From Streptomyces sp. NBC_00258 (GTDB taxonomy: Bacteria; Actinomycetota; Actinomycetes; Streptomycetales; Streptomycetaceae): 64,000 nucleotides of DNA. Within the stretch, counting starts at the first letter, position 1. Each line of letters opens with the position of its first letter. The notes under the pieces are model-generated. The model had not been told where the DNA came from. It was given only the letters and a program-made list of their open reading frames with translations, and searched no databases. Shown here piece by piece: positions 51,223 through 59,706 of this stretch. The position numbers were made by a program, and so were the translations under genes. Location of the stretch: positions 2,108,001-2,172,000 of the forward strand of contig NZ_CP108081.1 of NCBI RefSeq assembly GCF_036182465.1, read 5' to 3'.

Positions 51223-52440
51223 ATGCCCGCCACACCACGACTTCCCCTGCTCAAGCGCATACCGCCGGGCGTCTGGACGGCGGTGATCTGGTGTGCAGGT
51301 CTGGCGCTCACCATGCTCATGCGTTTCCGGTTGCCCGGCCAGGAGGAGGCCGACGCCTATCGCACCGTGCTGCTCAGCAGTGCCAAGTGGGAGGGCTGGA
51401 CACTTCTCGCGCTGGGCACCGCCCTGACGCTGGGCGGCTGCGTCCTGATGCGCCGTCGCCCGCTGTGGGCCCTCGCCCTGATGCTCGCCGGTTCCATCGC
51501 TGCGACGAGCGCGCTGAGCGTCGGTGCGATCCAGCTCCTGCAGTTCCTGGCAGTCGATCTCACGCTGTACTTCATCGCGGCGGCCCGGGCACGCAGGACC
51601 GGGATCGTGGCCATCTCCATGGCGCTCTGCACACTGGCCGGGTTCCTGGCCGTCCGGGTTCTGAGCGGATGGGCCATCGGAACCACGACCGAGCTGATCG
51701 TGGCCCTCACGGCCGTCATCGCCTGGCTCATCGGCGACTCGATGCACCAGTCCCGGGTGCACGCCGAGCAGGTGCGCGCCCAGGCCGCCGCCCAGGCCGT
51801 CACCGCCGAACGGCTGCGGATCGCAAGGGAGTTGCACGACATGGTGGCCCACACCATCGGCATCGTCGCCCTCCAGGCCGGCGCCGCGCGACGGGTCATC
51901 GACACCCGGCCCGAGCTGGCGCGGGAGGCCCTCGGCGAGGTGGAGAACGCGAGCCGCGAGACGCTGTCCGGCCTGCGCCGGATGCTCGGCGCGCTCCGCC
52001 GGGCCGAACCGGGCCACGCCCCCGAGGAGACTCCGCTGGATCCCTCCCCCGCCCCCGGTCTCGCCGACATCGACCGGCTCGCCGAGCGGACGACGGCCGC
52101 GGGCGTCCGTGTCGAGGTCCGCTGGCAGGGCGAACGGCACACGCTGCCCCCGGAGATCGGCATGTCCGCGTACCGCATCGTGCAGGAGGCCGTCACCAAT
52201 GTCGTACGCCATGCCGGCACCCGTTCCTGTCAGGTGACCGTCGACTGCCGGGACGAGGAGCTGGCCATCGAGGTCGTCGACAGCGGAAACGGCCCTGGGC
52301 GCGCCGCGGCCACCGGCTACGGGCTGCTCGGCATGCGTGAGCGGGTCGGTCTGCTGCACGGGGAGTTCTCGGCCGCGCCGCGCCCCGAGGGCGGTTTCCG
52401 GGTGGCGGCTCGGCTGCCCGTACCGGCGGGTGTGCGATGA
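51223..52440 (+). CDS. Sensor histidine kinase (NarX/DesK-like)
   Basis: 405 aa from the ATG at 51223. About five to six N-terminal helices (RIPPGVWTAVIWCAGLALTM through VALTAVIAWLIGD) form the sensor. The HisKA_3 phospho-acceptor is RIARELHDMVAHTIGIV. The HATPase has NVVRHAGTRS (N box), DSGNGPG and the GYGLLGMRERV G2 box. With its regulator and the divergent ABC exporter it resembles envelope- or antibiotic-stress detox modules. The regulator gene overlaps by 4 nt. Confidence 0.93.
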   Translation: MPATPRLPLLKRIPPGVWTAVIWCAGLALTMLMRFRLPGQEEADAYRTVLLSSAKWEGWTLLALGTALTLGGCVLMRRRPLWALALMLAGSIAATSALSVGAIQLLQFLAVDLTLYFIAAARARRTGIVAISMALCTLAGFLAVRVLSGWAIGTTTELIVALTAVIAWLIGDSMHQSRVHAEQVRAQAAAQAVTAERLRIARELHDMVAHTIGIVALQAGAARRVIDTRPELAREALGEVENASRETLSGLRRMLGALRRAEPGHAPEETPLDPSPAPGLADIDRLAERTTAAGVRVEVRWQGERHTLPPEIGMSAYRIVQEAVTNVVRHAGTRSCQVTVDCRDEELAIEVVDSGNGPGRAAATGYGLLGMRERVGLLHGEFSAAPRPEGGFRVAARLPVPAGVR

Positions 52441-53096
52441 CCGTCCGGGTCGCCCTCGCCGACGACCAGCCCCTCGTCCGCGCGGCCCTGCGCATGGTGA
52501 TCGCCGAGACCTCCGGCCTGGAGGTCGTCGGCGAGGCGGGCACCGGCGCCGAAGCGGTCGCACTGGCCGGGGCGGAGCGCCCCGACGTGGTGGTGATGGA
52601 CATCCGCATGCCCGGCATGGACGGCATCGAGGCCACCCGGCTGATCGCGGAGGGATCCGGCGGGGCCCAGGTCATCATGCTGACGACCTTCGACGATGAC
52701 GACTATCTGTACGGGGCGCTGCGCGCGGGCGCGGCCGGATTCCTCGTCAAGGACATGGCCCTGGACGACATCCTCGACGCGATCCGGGTCGTCGCCACCG
52801 GGGACGGGCTGCTCGCGCCGAGTGTGACACGCCGTCTCATCAGGGAGTTCGCAGACCGGCCGGTGTCCGCCGCGCCCGCGACGCGCACGGCCCTGGCTAT
52901 CACCGACCGCGAGCGCGAGGTGCTCACCCTCATCGGAAACGGGCTGTCCAACACCGAGATCGCCGCGCGCCTGTCCATCAGCGTGGCCACCGCGAAGACG
53001 TATGTGACCCGACTGCTGGCCAAGCTGGACGCCCGGGACCGGGTGCGGCTCGTCATCATCGCGTACGAGGCGGGGCTGGTCTCGTCTACGCCTTGA
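52437..53096 (+). CDS. NarL/FixJ-type response regulator
   Basis: 219 aa; ATG overlaps the kinase stop. Receiver: acidic pair ADDQPLVR, phospho-acceptor VVMDIRMPGMDG (D in VVMDI), TTFDD and LVKDMA lysine. HTH (about 150-210): TDREREVLTLIGNGLSNTEI with ISVATAKTYVTRLLAKL. The natural target is the palindrome at 51168-51179 and the divergent exporter. The last 11 nt overlap the convergent hydrolase. Confidence 0.94.
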   Translation: MTVRVALADDQPLVRAALRMVIAETSGLEVVGEAGTGAEAVALAGAERPDVVVMDIRMPGMDGIEATRLIAEGSGGAQVIMLTTFDDDDYLYGALRAGAAGFLVKDMALDDILDAIRVVATGDGLLAPSVTRRLIREFADRPVSAAPATRTALAITDREREVLTLIGNGLSNTEIAARLSISVATAKTYVTRLLAKLDARDRVRLVIIAYEAGLVSSTP

Positions 53097-54078
53097 GGGT
53101 GCGCAGCCAGGTGGTCAGCAGCCGGTTGACCTCCTCGGGGCGTTCCTGCTGCACCCAGTGGCCGCAGCCCTCGACGAGGTGCGAGGAGACCAGGCCGGGG
53201 AGCGTGGTGGGGAACGCCTCGATGGCACTGGCCAACCAGGCGATGGAGGCGTCGAGCCGGCCCGCGACGAAGAGCGACGGCTGGGTGATCGGGGCGCCGT
53301 CCCATTCGGCGAGGTCCTCCCAGTCCTGGTCCATGCTGCGGTAGCGGTTGAGCGCGCCGGTGAATCCGGTGCGCTCGAACTCGCCTGCACAGAAGTCGAG
53401 TTCGTCGTCCGAGAGCCAGGACGGCCGGTCCTTCACGAACCGGTCGGAGAGCTTGCCGCCCTTCGGGACGAAGAAGACGCCGGCTTCTCCCTCCTCCGGC
53501 ATGGTGTCGGCCGACAGCGTGGCGTAGAAGCCCGTCAGCCATGCCCGTACGTCCGGCTCGATCTCCGACTCCGCCCGGCCGGGCTCCTGGAAGTAGCGGA
53601 CGTAGAACTCCTCGTCCCCGCCGATCATGGCGAAGGCGTCGGTCGGCCGGATCCCGCCCCGCGGCGCGTACGGCACGCCGAGCAGTCCCACCGCGGCGAA
53701 GACATCGGGTCTGAGCAGCGCGGAGTCCGCGGCGATGGTCGAGCCCCAGTCGTGGCCGACGATCACGGCGGTCTCCTCGCCGAGGGCACGGACGACGGCG
53801 ACGTTGTCCTCGACGTGCGCCCCGATGCGGTACGCCTCCACGGGGTCGGGTACCGACGACCGCCCGTAGCCGCGTACGTCGATGGCGACGGCGCGGTAGC
53901 CCGCCTCGGCGAGTGCGGGGAGCTGGTGGCGCCACGAGTACCAGAGCTCGGGAAAGCCGTGGACCAGCAGGACCAGAGGGCCGGTGCCCTGTTCCACGAG
54001 GTGGATACGGCCGCCGGGGACGTCCACCAGTCGATGCTGGGCGCCTGCCGGGGTGAACGGGTCGACGGACTGCGGCAT
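53086..54078 (-). CDS. Epoxide-hydrolase-like alpha/beta hydrolase
   Basis: 330 aa from the ATG at 54078, preceded by GAGGAGG. Oxyanion motif LLVHGFPELWYSWRHQLP, nucleophile Asp in IVGHDWGSTIAA, a cap domain (about 140-240), acid FVAGRLDASIAW and histidine GCGHWVQQERPEEV. The HGFPE and GHDWG patterns match EphA/soluble epoxide hydrolases; cap tyrosines (EFYVRYF) could polarise the epoxide. An inverted repeat upstream (54146-54162) may regulate it. Confidence 0.9.
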   Translation of the reverse strand: MPQSVDPFTPAGAQHRLVDVPGGRIHLVEQGTGPLVLLVHGFPELWYSWRHQLPALAEAGYRAVAIDVRGYGRSSVPDPVEAYRIGAHVEDNVAVVRALGEETAVIVGHDWGSTIAADSALLRPDVFAAVGLLGVPYAPRGGIRPTDAFAMIGGDEEFYVRYFQEPGRAESEIEPDVRAWLTGFYATLSADTMPEEGEAGVFFVPKGGKLSDRFVKDRPSWLSDDELDFCAGEFERTGFTGALNRYRSMDQDWEDLAEWDGAPITQPSLFVAGRLDASIAWLASAIEAFPTTLPGLVSSHLVEGCGHWVQQERPEEVNRLLTTWLRTLKA

Positions 54079-54377
54079 GGGTCCTCCTCGGGCTGGAAAG
54101 CACTGATTCCGATCATGGCGCCGGTTCCGGGAGGGTGCGAGGGACGTTGCCGTTTCGGCAACAACGCACTGATGGGGCACACCACCCCGGCTGTCTGTGG
54201 CGCCGGCCCATGTCCGGCGGGACGGTCGCGGTTACAGGCGAGTTCACGCCGACTCCGAACACTCGGCCGGGCCGGTGAACCAGACCGAGCGGCGCCACGT
54301 ACTGAAGGAGGGCGTTCACCTAACGGAAGCGCCCACAGCAGTGACGCTGTGTCAGGACAGTCGCACGGGAGCCGTGG
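54079..54377. other. Divergent region between the epoxide hydrolase and the protease
   Basis: 299 bp without a gene. It has an inverted repeat (54146-54162) facing the hydrolase, a 6-6-6 inverted repeat CACAGC/GCTGTG (54334-54351) before the protease, and the GGGAG of the protease gene. I see no convincing -10/-35 pair. Confidence 0.6.
54146..54162. promoter_or_regulatory. Inverted repeat GTTGCCG-N3-CGGCAAC (copy 2)
   Basis: Arms GTTGCCG (54146-54152) and CGGCAAC (54156-54162) around TTT. It is 68-84 bp upstream of the epoxide hydrolase start. Its 18-bp core is nearly the same as the block at 30304-30321, suggesting a common DNA-binding protein. Confidence 0.55.
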
Positions 54378-55793
54378 ATGAGGCATGCACGACGGAACGT
54401 TCAGCGGATCGCACGGTTCGCCGCAATCGGCGGATTGGTGTGCGGGGGGCTGATGGTCTCGCATGCCGTGGCAAACGAGACGTCGGACGATCCGAAGGCT
54501 CCGAACGCCCAGACCCGGGCTGCCCGGACCGGCCAGGAGCTGGTCACCGAGCTGGGCACCTCGCGTACGGCGGGCAGTTGGATCGACGCGAAGGGGCGCC
54601 CGGTCGTCGCGGTGACCGACGAGGAGGCGGCGGCCGACGTACGTGGCGCGGGTGCCGTCCCCAAGGTCGTCCGCTACGCCATGAAGGATCTGCGCTCCGC
54701 CACCGACACCCTCAAGGACGCGCCGAAGGTGGCCGGCACCTCGTGGTCGATGGACTACGCCTCCAACCAGGTGGTGGTCCGAGCCGACACCACCGTCTCC
54801 GCGGCCGAGTGGGACCGGCTGGCCAAGGTCGCCGAGAGCCTCGGCAAGTCGGTACGGATGGAACGCATCGAGGGCACGTTCACCCCGCGGGTGAACGGCG
54901 CGTCGCCGCTCTTCGCCAGCGCCGGACGCTGTTCGGCGGGCTTCAACGTGACCAACGGACAGGCCAACTTCATTCTCACGGCGGGTCACTGCGGGCCGGT
55001 GGGCACGACGTGGTTCTCGGACCAGCAGGGAAACCAGCAGGTCGGAGCGACCGTGTCCGGCTCGTTCCCCGGCGGTGACTTCTCGCTCGTGCAGTACGGC
55101 CCGGGCACGACGCTCAGCGGCGCCGACCTCGTGGCCGTCGGCAACGGCGAGGGCATACGGATCATCGGAGCGGCCGACGCCGCCGTCGGACAGAAGGTGT
55201 TCCGCAGCGGCAGCACGACCGGGCTCCAGTCCGGCGAGGTGACCGGGTTAAACGCCACCGTGAACTACCCGCAGGGCACGGTGAGCGGGCTCGTCGAGAC
55301 CACGGTGTGCGCCGAACCGGGCGACAGCGGCGGCCCGATGTTCGCCGACGGGCTGGCCATGGGCATCACCTCGGGCGGCAACGGTGACTGCCAGAGCGGC
55401 GGTACGACGTTCTTCCAGCCGGTCACCAAGGCGCTCGACTCGCTCGGCGTGAAGCTGGTGACCGAACCCGGGGCGGGCGGCCAGGCGACCCCCTCCTCCG
55501 GGAGCACGGGGAACACGGGCAGCGCCAACAGCGGCGCGGACGCGGCGACCCCTCCCGGCACGTCCTCGACCGCTCCCGGCGGAGCGGTCCTGCCCGGGGC
55601 AGGGGGAGGATCGGCGTCCGAGGGTCAGAGCGACAGCCTGGCCTCGGCGCTCGAGCGGGTCGCGGACTTCAGGAACCTCGGTCCCGGACTGTTCGTCATC
55701 GCGGGCAGCCTGGTCGCCCTGGTGGCCCTGCGAATCCGCTCGGAACGCGGACGCAGGCGGTACCGCAACCAGTACTCGCAGAGCTGGGGCTGA
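54378..55793 (+). CDS. Secreted S1-family serine protease with C-terminal membrane anchor
   Basis: 471 aa from an ATG with GGGAG upstream. Signal peptide RIARFAAIGGLVCGGLMVSHAVA; a pro-region follows to about residue 175. The mature trypsin-like domain has the triad in LTAGHC, GDFSLVQYG and CAEPGDSGGP, a streptogrisin/alpha-lytic pattern. A Ser/Thr/Gly-rich linker (360-420), a membrane helix (GLFVIAGSLVALVALRI) and a basic tail RSERGRRRYRNQ anchor it. Leucine 291 is a TTA codon (55248-55250), so translation should depend on the bldA tRNA and be delayed to late growth. Confidence 0.92.
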   Translation: MRHARRNVQRIARFAAIGGLVCGGLMVSHAVANETSDDPKAPNAQTRAARTGQELVTELGTSRTAGSWIDAKGRPVVAVTDEEAAADVRGAGAVPKVVRYAMKDLRSATDTLKDAPKVAGTSWSMDYASNQVVVRADTTVSAAEWDRLAKVAESLGKSVRMERIEGTFTPRVNGASPLFASAGRCSAGFNVTNGQANFILTAGHCGPVGTTWFSDQQGNQQVGATVSGSFPGGDFSLVQYGPGTTLSGADLVAVGNGEGIRIIGAADAAVGQKVFRSGSTTGLQSGEVTGLNATVNYPQGTVSGLVETTVCAEPGDSGGPMFADGLAMGITSGGNGDCQSGGTTFFQPVTKALDSLGVKLVTEPGAGGQATPSSGSTGNTGSANSGADAATPPGTSSTAPGGAVLPGAGGGSASEGQSDSLASALERVADFRNLGPGLFVIAGSLVALVALRIRSERGRRRYRNQYSQSWG

Positions 55794-55915
55794 CGGCGGC
55801 CGGCTGCGATCCGCCATGGCTGGATCCCCGCACATATACCGGTTCACATAACTGAAACAGTCGATAGTGCCCATTGTCGTCCATCGTGCCCGTGGCGCTG
55901 GTTCAATCGTTCGAC

Positions 55916-58663
55916 ATGACTCTCAAGGGGCGAGCCCGGGAACGCGGTCAACTCGATCTGCTCGTCAGGGAGTTGCGCGAAGGGCTCAGCGGTGTGGTGG
56001 TGCTGCGGGGCGACGCCGGTATCGGCAAGACCGTCCTGCTGGAGCACGCGGTGACCGAGGCCGCCGAACTGCGGGTGCTGCGGGCGGTGGGCGTGGAGGC
56101 GGAGTCAGGTTTCCCGTTCGCCGCGCTGCATCGGCTGCTCGTCCCCTTGCTGGACGGGCTCAAGGAACCCGGCGTCCTGCCCGTGACCCAGCACACGGCG
56201 CTGCGGGTGGCGTGCGGGCTGGCCGAAGGACCGCCCCCGGACGGGTTTCTGGTGGGGCACGCGACGCTCACCCTGCTCGCCGAGACCGCGAAACGGCGGC
56301 CCGTGCTTGCGCTCGTCGACGACGCGCAGTGGCTCGACGAGGAGTCCCTCGGCGTGCTCGCCTTCGTGGGCCGCCGGGTGCACGCGGAGGGCGTCGGCCT
56401 GCTGTTCGCCGCGCGGACCGGATTCGACGTACCCGCCGGCCTGCCCGTCACCGAAGTCGCCGGTCTGGAGGAGCCGTTCGCGCTGGAGCTGCTGCGGGAG
56501 GCCGTGCCCGGACAACTCGATGCCCGGGTCGCGGCGCGGATCGTGGCCGCGACCGCCGGGAACCCGCTCGCGCTGACAGACCTCGGTCTCGAACTCTCCG
56601 CCGACCAGCTCTCCGGCGGGCTCGCGCTGCCCGAACCCCTGCCCGTGGGCAGCAGGTTGGAGGCGCACTATCTTCAGCGGGTCCGGGAACTGCCGGGGTC
56701 CGCACGCACGTGGCTGCTGCTCGCCGCCGCCGAGCCGAGCGGCGACCTCGGCTACCTCACCAGCGCCGCGCGACAGCTGGGGATCGGTGCCGAGGCGTCG
56801 GATCCGGCCGAGGCCGCCCGCCTCGTGGTGCTGCGCTCGGCCGCGGAGTTCCGGCACCCGCTCGTGCGGTCGGCGGTGTACGGCGCAGCCACCGGTGCCG
56901 AGCGAAGACGGGCGCACCGGGCGCTCGCCGAGGTCACCGACCGCCCGGCCGACACCGATCGCCGGGCCTGGCATCTCGCCGCGGCCGCGATCGGCCCGAA
57001 CGCCGATGTCGCCGCCGAACTGGAGTGGACGGCCGACCGTGCGGGTTCCCGCGGCGGGTACGCCGCCCGCGCCACCTACCTGACCCGGGCCGCCGAGCTG
57101 ACACCCGAGGGCAAGGTCCGGGCCGGGCGGCTGCTCTCGGCGGCCGAGGCCGCGCTGCGCGCCGGGGCGCCGTTGCAGGCGGAGTCGCTGCTCGACGGGA
57201 TCGACGTGGATCTGCTCGGCGACGTCGGCCGGGGCCGGGCCCTGCTGGTCCGGGCGCACACGATCATCGCGCTGGGCGACGCGGACTCGTTCGCGCGGGC
57301 TCCCGCACTGTGTCTGCGTGCCGTGCCCTTCCTCGCCGGTGGAGCGCCGGAGCTCGCCCGCGAAGCGCTGCTGAGAGCGGTGGAGCGTGCCATCACCGCG
57401 GAACACCTCATGCGGGACACCACGGTGGCGGAGATCGCCCGGGCCATCGAAGGCCTGGTGCCCCGCACCGGGAACGCGACCGGCATCGACCTGGCGCTGC
57501 GCGCGTTCGCCGTCCTGGCCACCGAGGGCTACGAACGCGCCGTGCCCCACGTACGGCGGGCCTGCGCGGTGCTGCTGGACCCGCGCACCCCCGACGAGCA
57601 GGTGCTGCGGGGCTACATGCCCGTCGTCACCCTCTCGATGATGCTGTGGGACGAGGTGACGCACTCTGCCGTGATCCTGCGGGCCGCGGACGCCGCCCGC
57701 GCGACCGGCGCCCTGATGCAGCTCGACATCGCCCTCTACTGCGCGGTGATGTCGGAAACCAACCTCGGCGAACTGACGGCCGCCGACGAACTGCGTGCCG
57801 AGGGAAGCCAGATCCGCGCGGCGATCGGCGCCACGGACGACATGTGGGCCATCTACCGCCATCCCGAACTGCTCGCCTGGCACGGTGAACTCGACGACCT
57901 CCCCGCGGTCCTGGACGGGTCGATGGGGTCCGGCACCTGGCTGGGCAACGGCGCTGTCGAGTCCATCGCCCGCATCGGCATGGTCGTCCTGGCCCTGAGC
58001 CGCGGCAACTACGCCCAGGCCCGCAGCACCACCCATGAACTGATCGAGCACGACGTCCTCGGGGTGCACTCCCGGCTGCTCCCTCACCTGGTCGAGGCAG
58101 CCGTACGCTGCGGCGACCGCGTCCTGGCCACGGCGGCCCTGCGCACGCTGACATCCCGGGCCTCCGCCTCCGGCACCCCCTGGGCACTGGGACTGCTGGC
58201 GCGCTCGCGGGCCCTGCTCGCCGCCACGAGCGAGGCGGAAGCCCTGTACCGCGAGGCGATCACCCTGCTGTCGGGCACCCGGGCCCGTTCCGATCTCGCC
58301 ATCGCCCATCTGCTGTACGGCGAGTGGCTGCGCCGCCGCAAGCGCCGCAAGGACGCCCGTGAGCAACTGCGCACGGCCGTCGCGATGTTCGACGCCATGC
58401 GTGCCATGGGTTACGCCGCCCGTGCCGCCCAGGAACTCGCCGCCACCGGCGAGCACCCCAGACGCGGTGCGGCGGGGACGACCGACGCGCTGACCCCGCA
58501 GGAGCTCACGATCGCCCGTCTCGCCAGGTCGGGCGCGACCAACGCCGAGATCGCCGCCCAACTGTTCATCAGCGCGAGCACCGTCGACTACCACCTCAGG
58601 AAGATCTTCCGGAAGCTCGACGTCACGTCCCGGCGCCAGCTCGCCCGCACCCCGGACCTCTGA
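55916..58663 (+). CDS. LuxR-family transcriptional regulator with AAA ATPase (LAL type)
   Basis: 915 aa from the ATG at 55916 (MTLKGRARERGQLDLL, the usual LAL start); a TTG at 55874 is in frame. Neither has a good ribosome site. Walker A GDAGIGKTVLLEHA (about 36) and Walker B VLALVDDAQWLDEES. The helical middle region is followed by the HTH LTPQELTIARLARSGATNAE with ISASTVDYHLRKIFRKLDV. The WLD triad and HTH variant place it in a different LAL subgroup from the other two here. The hydrolases downstream are likely candidates for its regulon. Confidence 0.92.
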   Translation: MTLKGRARERGQLDLLVRELREGLSGVVVLRGDAGIGKTVLLEHAVTEAAELRVLRAVGVEAESGFPFAALHRLLVPLLDGLKEPGVLPVTQHTALRVACGLAEGPPPDGFLVGHATLTLLAETAKRRPVLALVDDAQWLDEESLGVLAFVGRRVHAEGVGLLFAARTGFDVPAGLPVTEVAGLEEPFALELLREAVPGQLDARVAARIVAATAGNPLALTDLGLELSADQLSGGLALPEPLPVGSRLEAHYLQRVRELPGSARTWLLLAAAEPSGDLGYLTSAARQLGIGAEASDPAEAARLVVLRSAAEFRHPLVRSAVYGAATGAERRRAHRALAEVTDRPADTDRRAWHLAAAAIGPNADVAAELEWTADRAGSRGGYAARATYLTRAAELTPEGKVRAGRLLSAAEAALRAGAPLQAESLLDGIDVDLLGDVGRGRALLVRAHTIIALGDADSFARAPALCLRAVPFLAGGAPELAREALLRAVERAITAEHLMRDTTVAEIARAIEGLVPRTGNATGIDLALRAFAVLATEGYERAVPHVRRACAVLLDPRTPDEQVLRGYMPVVTLSMMLWDEVTHSAVILRAADAARATGALMQLDIALYCAVMSETNLGELTAADELRAEGSQIRAAIGATDDMWAIYRHPELLAWHGELDDLPAVLDGSMGSGTWLGNGAVESIARIGMVVLALSRGNYAQARSTTHELIEHDVLGVHSRLLPHLVEAAVRCGDRVLATAALRTLTSRASASGTPWALGLLARSRALLAATSEAEALYREAITLLSGTRARSDLAIAHLLYGEWLRRRKRRKDAREQLRTAVAMFDAMRAMGYAARAAQELAATGEHPRRGAAGTTDALTPQELTIARLARSGATNAEIAAQLFISASTVDYHLRKIFRKLDVTSRRQLARTPDL

Positions 58664-58760
58664 ACGGGTTCACGACTACGCGCTCCACGGGATTCGAGGA
58701 CGACCTGCCCCGCCGGACGATCGGGCGGTCGGAACGAACCCACAGACGGGAGCACCCCCC

Positions 58761-59585
58761 ATGCCGTACGTGACCGCCTCCGACGGTGCACGGATCCACT
58801 ACAAGGACTGGGGACAGGGCCGCCCGGTCGTGCTCAGCCACGGGTGGCCCCTGAACGCGGACAGCTGGGAGGCGCAGCAGCTGTTCCTCGCCTCGAACGG
58901 CTTCCGCGTCATCGCCCACGACCGCCGTGGCCACGGCCGCTCCACGCAGACCTGGCTCGGCAACGAGATGAACACGTACGCCGACGATCTCGCCACGCTC
59001 GTCGACGCGCTCGATCTGCGGGACGCGACGCTCGTCGGGTTCTCCACCGGCGGCGGCGAGGTGGCCCGTTACGTCGGCCGGCACGGCACCGCCCGGCTCG
59101 CCCAGCTCGTACTCGTCTCCGCCGTACCGCCGTTCATGCTCAAGACCGACGACAACCCGGACGGTGTACCGGTCGAGGTGTTCGACGCGATCCGCGCCGG
59201 CTCGATCGCCGACCGCTCGCAGCTCTACCGCGACCTGGCCGACGGGCCGTTCTTCGGCGGCAACCGGCCGGGCGCAGGCCCGTCCCAGGGGGTCCGCGAC
59301 GCGTTCTGGCTCCAGGGGCTCCAGTCCGGGCACCGGAACGCGTACGAGTGCATCGCGGCCTTCTCCGCCACCGACTTCCGAGCCGACCTGGACGCCTTCG
59401 ACGTGCCCACGCTCGTCATCCACGGCGACGACGACCAGGTCGTGCCCTTCGAGGTGGGCGGCAAGGCCTCCGCCGCCCGGATCAAGAACGCGTCGCTCAA
59501 GGTCTATCCGGGCGCGCCGCACGGCATCACCGACACCCACAAGGAACAACTCAACGCCGATCTGCTGGAGTTCCTCAGTTCCTGA
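58761..59585 (+). CDS. Alpha/beta hydrolase (non-haem haloperoxidase/arylesterase type)
   Basis: 274 aa from an ATG with GGGAG upstream. Family hallmarks: IHYKDWGQGRPVVLSHGWPL, DRRGHGRSTQTW, nucleophile GFSTGGGEVARYVGRHG, acid GDDDQVVPFE and histidine YPGAPHGITDTH. This pattern is the cofactor-free haloperoxidase group (BPO-A2-like); most are esterases or perhydrolases in life. 97 bp downstream of the LAL regulator. Confidence 0.92.
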   Translation: MPYVTASDGARIHYKDWGQGRPVVLSHGWPLNADSWEAQQLFLASNGFRVIAHDRRGHGRSTQTWLGNEMNTYADDLATLVDALDLRDATLVGFSTGGGEVARYVGRHGTARLAQLVLVSAVPPFMLKTDDNPDGVPVEVFDAIRAGSIADRSQLYRDLADGPFFGGNRPGAGPSQGVRDAFWLQGLQSGHRNAYECIAAFSATDFRADLDAFDVPTLVIHGDDDQVVPFEVGGKASAARIKNASLKVYPGAPHGITDTHKEQLNADLLEFLSS

Positions 59586-59706
59586 GGCACCTCGCGAGCA
59601 CCCGTGCGGCGCAACTCACGTACCAGTGGGGCGCCTTGAGGCACTCCCGAAGCTCCGTCCGCATGCCCAGTCACCGACATGCCCCGACCCAGAAGGAGCT
59701 CTTCAC

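Noticed and set aside
54334..54351. CACAGC-N6-GCTGTG inverted repeat before the protease gene
   Set aside because: Six-base arms with a six-base spacer are expected by chance in a window of this size. Noted but not called an operator.
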